From an uncultured Clostridia bacterium (lineage in GTDB: Bacteria > Bacillota > Clostridia > Oscillospirales > Acutalibacteraceae): a stretch of DNA of 54,753 nucleotides. The stretch's first letter is position 1. Every line of letters begins with the position of its first letter. Positions 54,703-54,753 of the stretch are shown here, piece after piece. The stretch covers positions 1 through 54,753 of the forward strand of contig CALBNX010000009.1 of assembly GCA_937896885.1 (NCBI GenBank), given 5' to 3'. The notes below the pieces were generated by a model. It had not been told where the DNA came from. It ran no database searches and was given only the letters and a program-made list of their open reading frames with translations. The position numbers were made by a program, and so were the translations under genes.

Positions 54703-54753
54703 TGGTGCGGACGATGGGACTTGAACCCACAAGGAAGTAATATCCACAGGTGT
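54703..54753 (-). tRNA. Class II tRNA, probably Leu, 3' part (5' end outside window)
   Basis: Minus strand reads a long variable arm (GGATATTACTTCC), T arm GTGGG-TTCAAGT-CCCAT, acceptor 3' strand CGTCCGC, A and encoded CCA. The long variable arm limits it to Leu, Ser (or Tyr); the implied 5' acceptor GCGGACG fits Leu best. The anticodon is outside the window. Confidence 0.75.

Overview
The window looks like a chromosomal segment of a low-GC, endospore-forming member of the Clostridia, probably an Oscillospirales/Ruminococcaceae-type gut anaerobe. The evidence is AT-rich sequence with strong GGAGG/GGGGG/AGGTG ribosome sites, sporulation genes (sigG, a YlmC/YmxH protein, a SpoVB-type flippase), a PduL-type phosphotransacylase, and Bacillus/Clostridium-like synteny (glmU-pth-mfd; recJ-relA-dtd-MBL-hemZ; flippase-mazG-hup-rqcP; sigG-ymxH-zapA). 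Taxonomy is inferred from gene content only.

Layout. 1-3.5 kb (+): the 3' part of alaS, a HIT protein and an MFS transporter. 3.6-11.1 kb (-): glmU-pth-mfd-DUF554-metallophosphoesterase, i.e. UDP-GlcNAc synthesis, peptidyl-tRNA recycling and transcription-coupled repair. 11.2-23.3 kb (+): a GT2 glycosyltransferase, then a long run of recJ, relA, dtd, an MBL hydrolase, hemZ, a nucleoside kinase, a SpoVB-like flippase, mazG, hup and rqcP. 23.4-29.3 kb (-): glmS, sigG, ymxH, zapA, a U32 protein and dut. 29.4-36.3 kb: an integral membrane protein, pduL, two HAD phosphatases, an FkbM methyltransferase, a secreted 15-repeat cell-wall-binding protein and an EamA transporter.

36.3-42.7 kb is an accessory island beginning at an initiator tRNA gene. 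It carries a nucleotidyltransferase, a GT2 glycosyltransferase, a B12-type radical SAM protein and a GT39-like membrane glycosyltransferase, and ends in pseudogene fragments plus a copy of the tRNA's own terminator. It probably modifies a surface or lipid-linked glycan. 42.8-54.5 kb: a membrane-anchored GH3 beta-glucosidase with reversed domain order, a Gfo/Idh/MocA oxidoreductase, a NAT_N/GNAT_C-like protein, a small Asn-rich protein, a PlsC acyltransferase, a TIGR01212 radical SAM protein coupled to an iron alcohol dehydrogenase, and a repeat-containing MMPL exporter. The window ends in the 3' part of a class II tRNA (probably Leu) on the minus strand.

The most unusual signal is shared by the two tRNA loci (36.4 kb and 54.5 kb). 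Each shows, in the tRNA's own direction: tRNA, terminator hairpin, a loop-reversed copy of an arm of that tRNA, two perfect or near-perfect hairpins, a second copy of the tRNA 3' end, and another terminator. This looks like a small structured element class associated with tRNA 3' ends. A second notable signal is a three-part hairpin that buries the ribosome-binding site of sigG.
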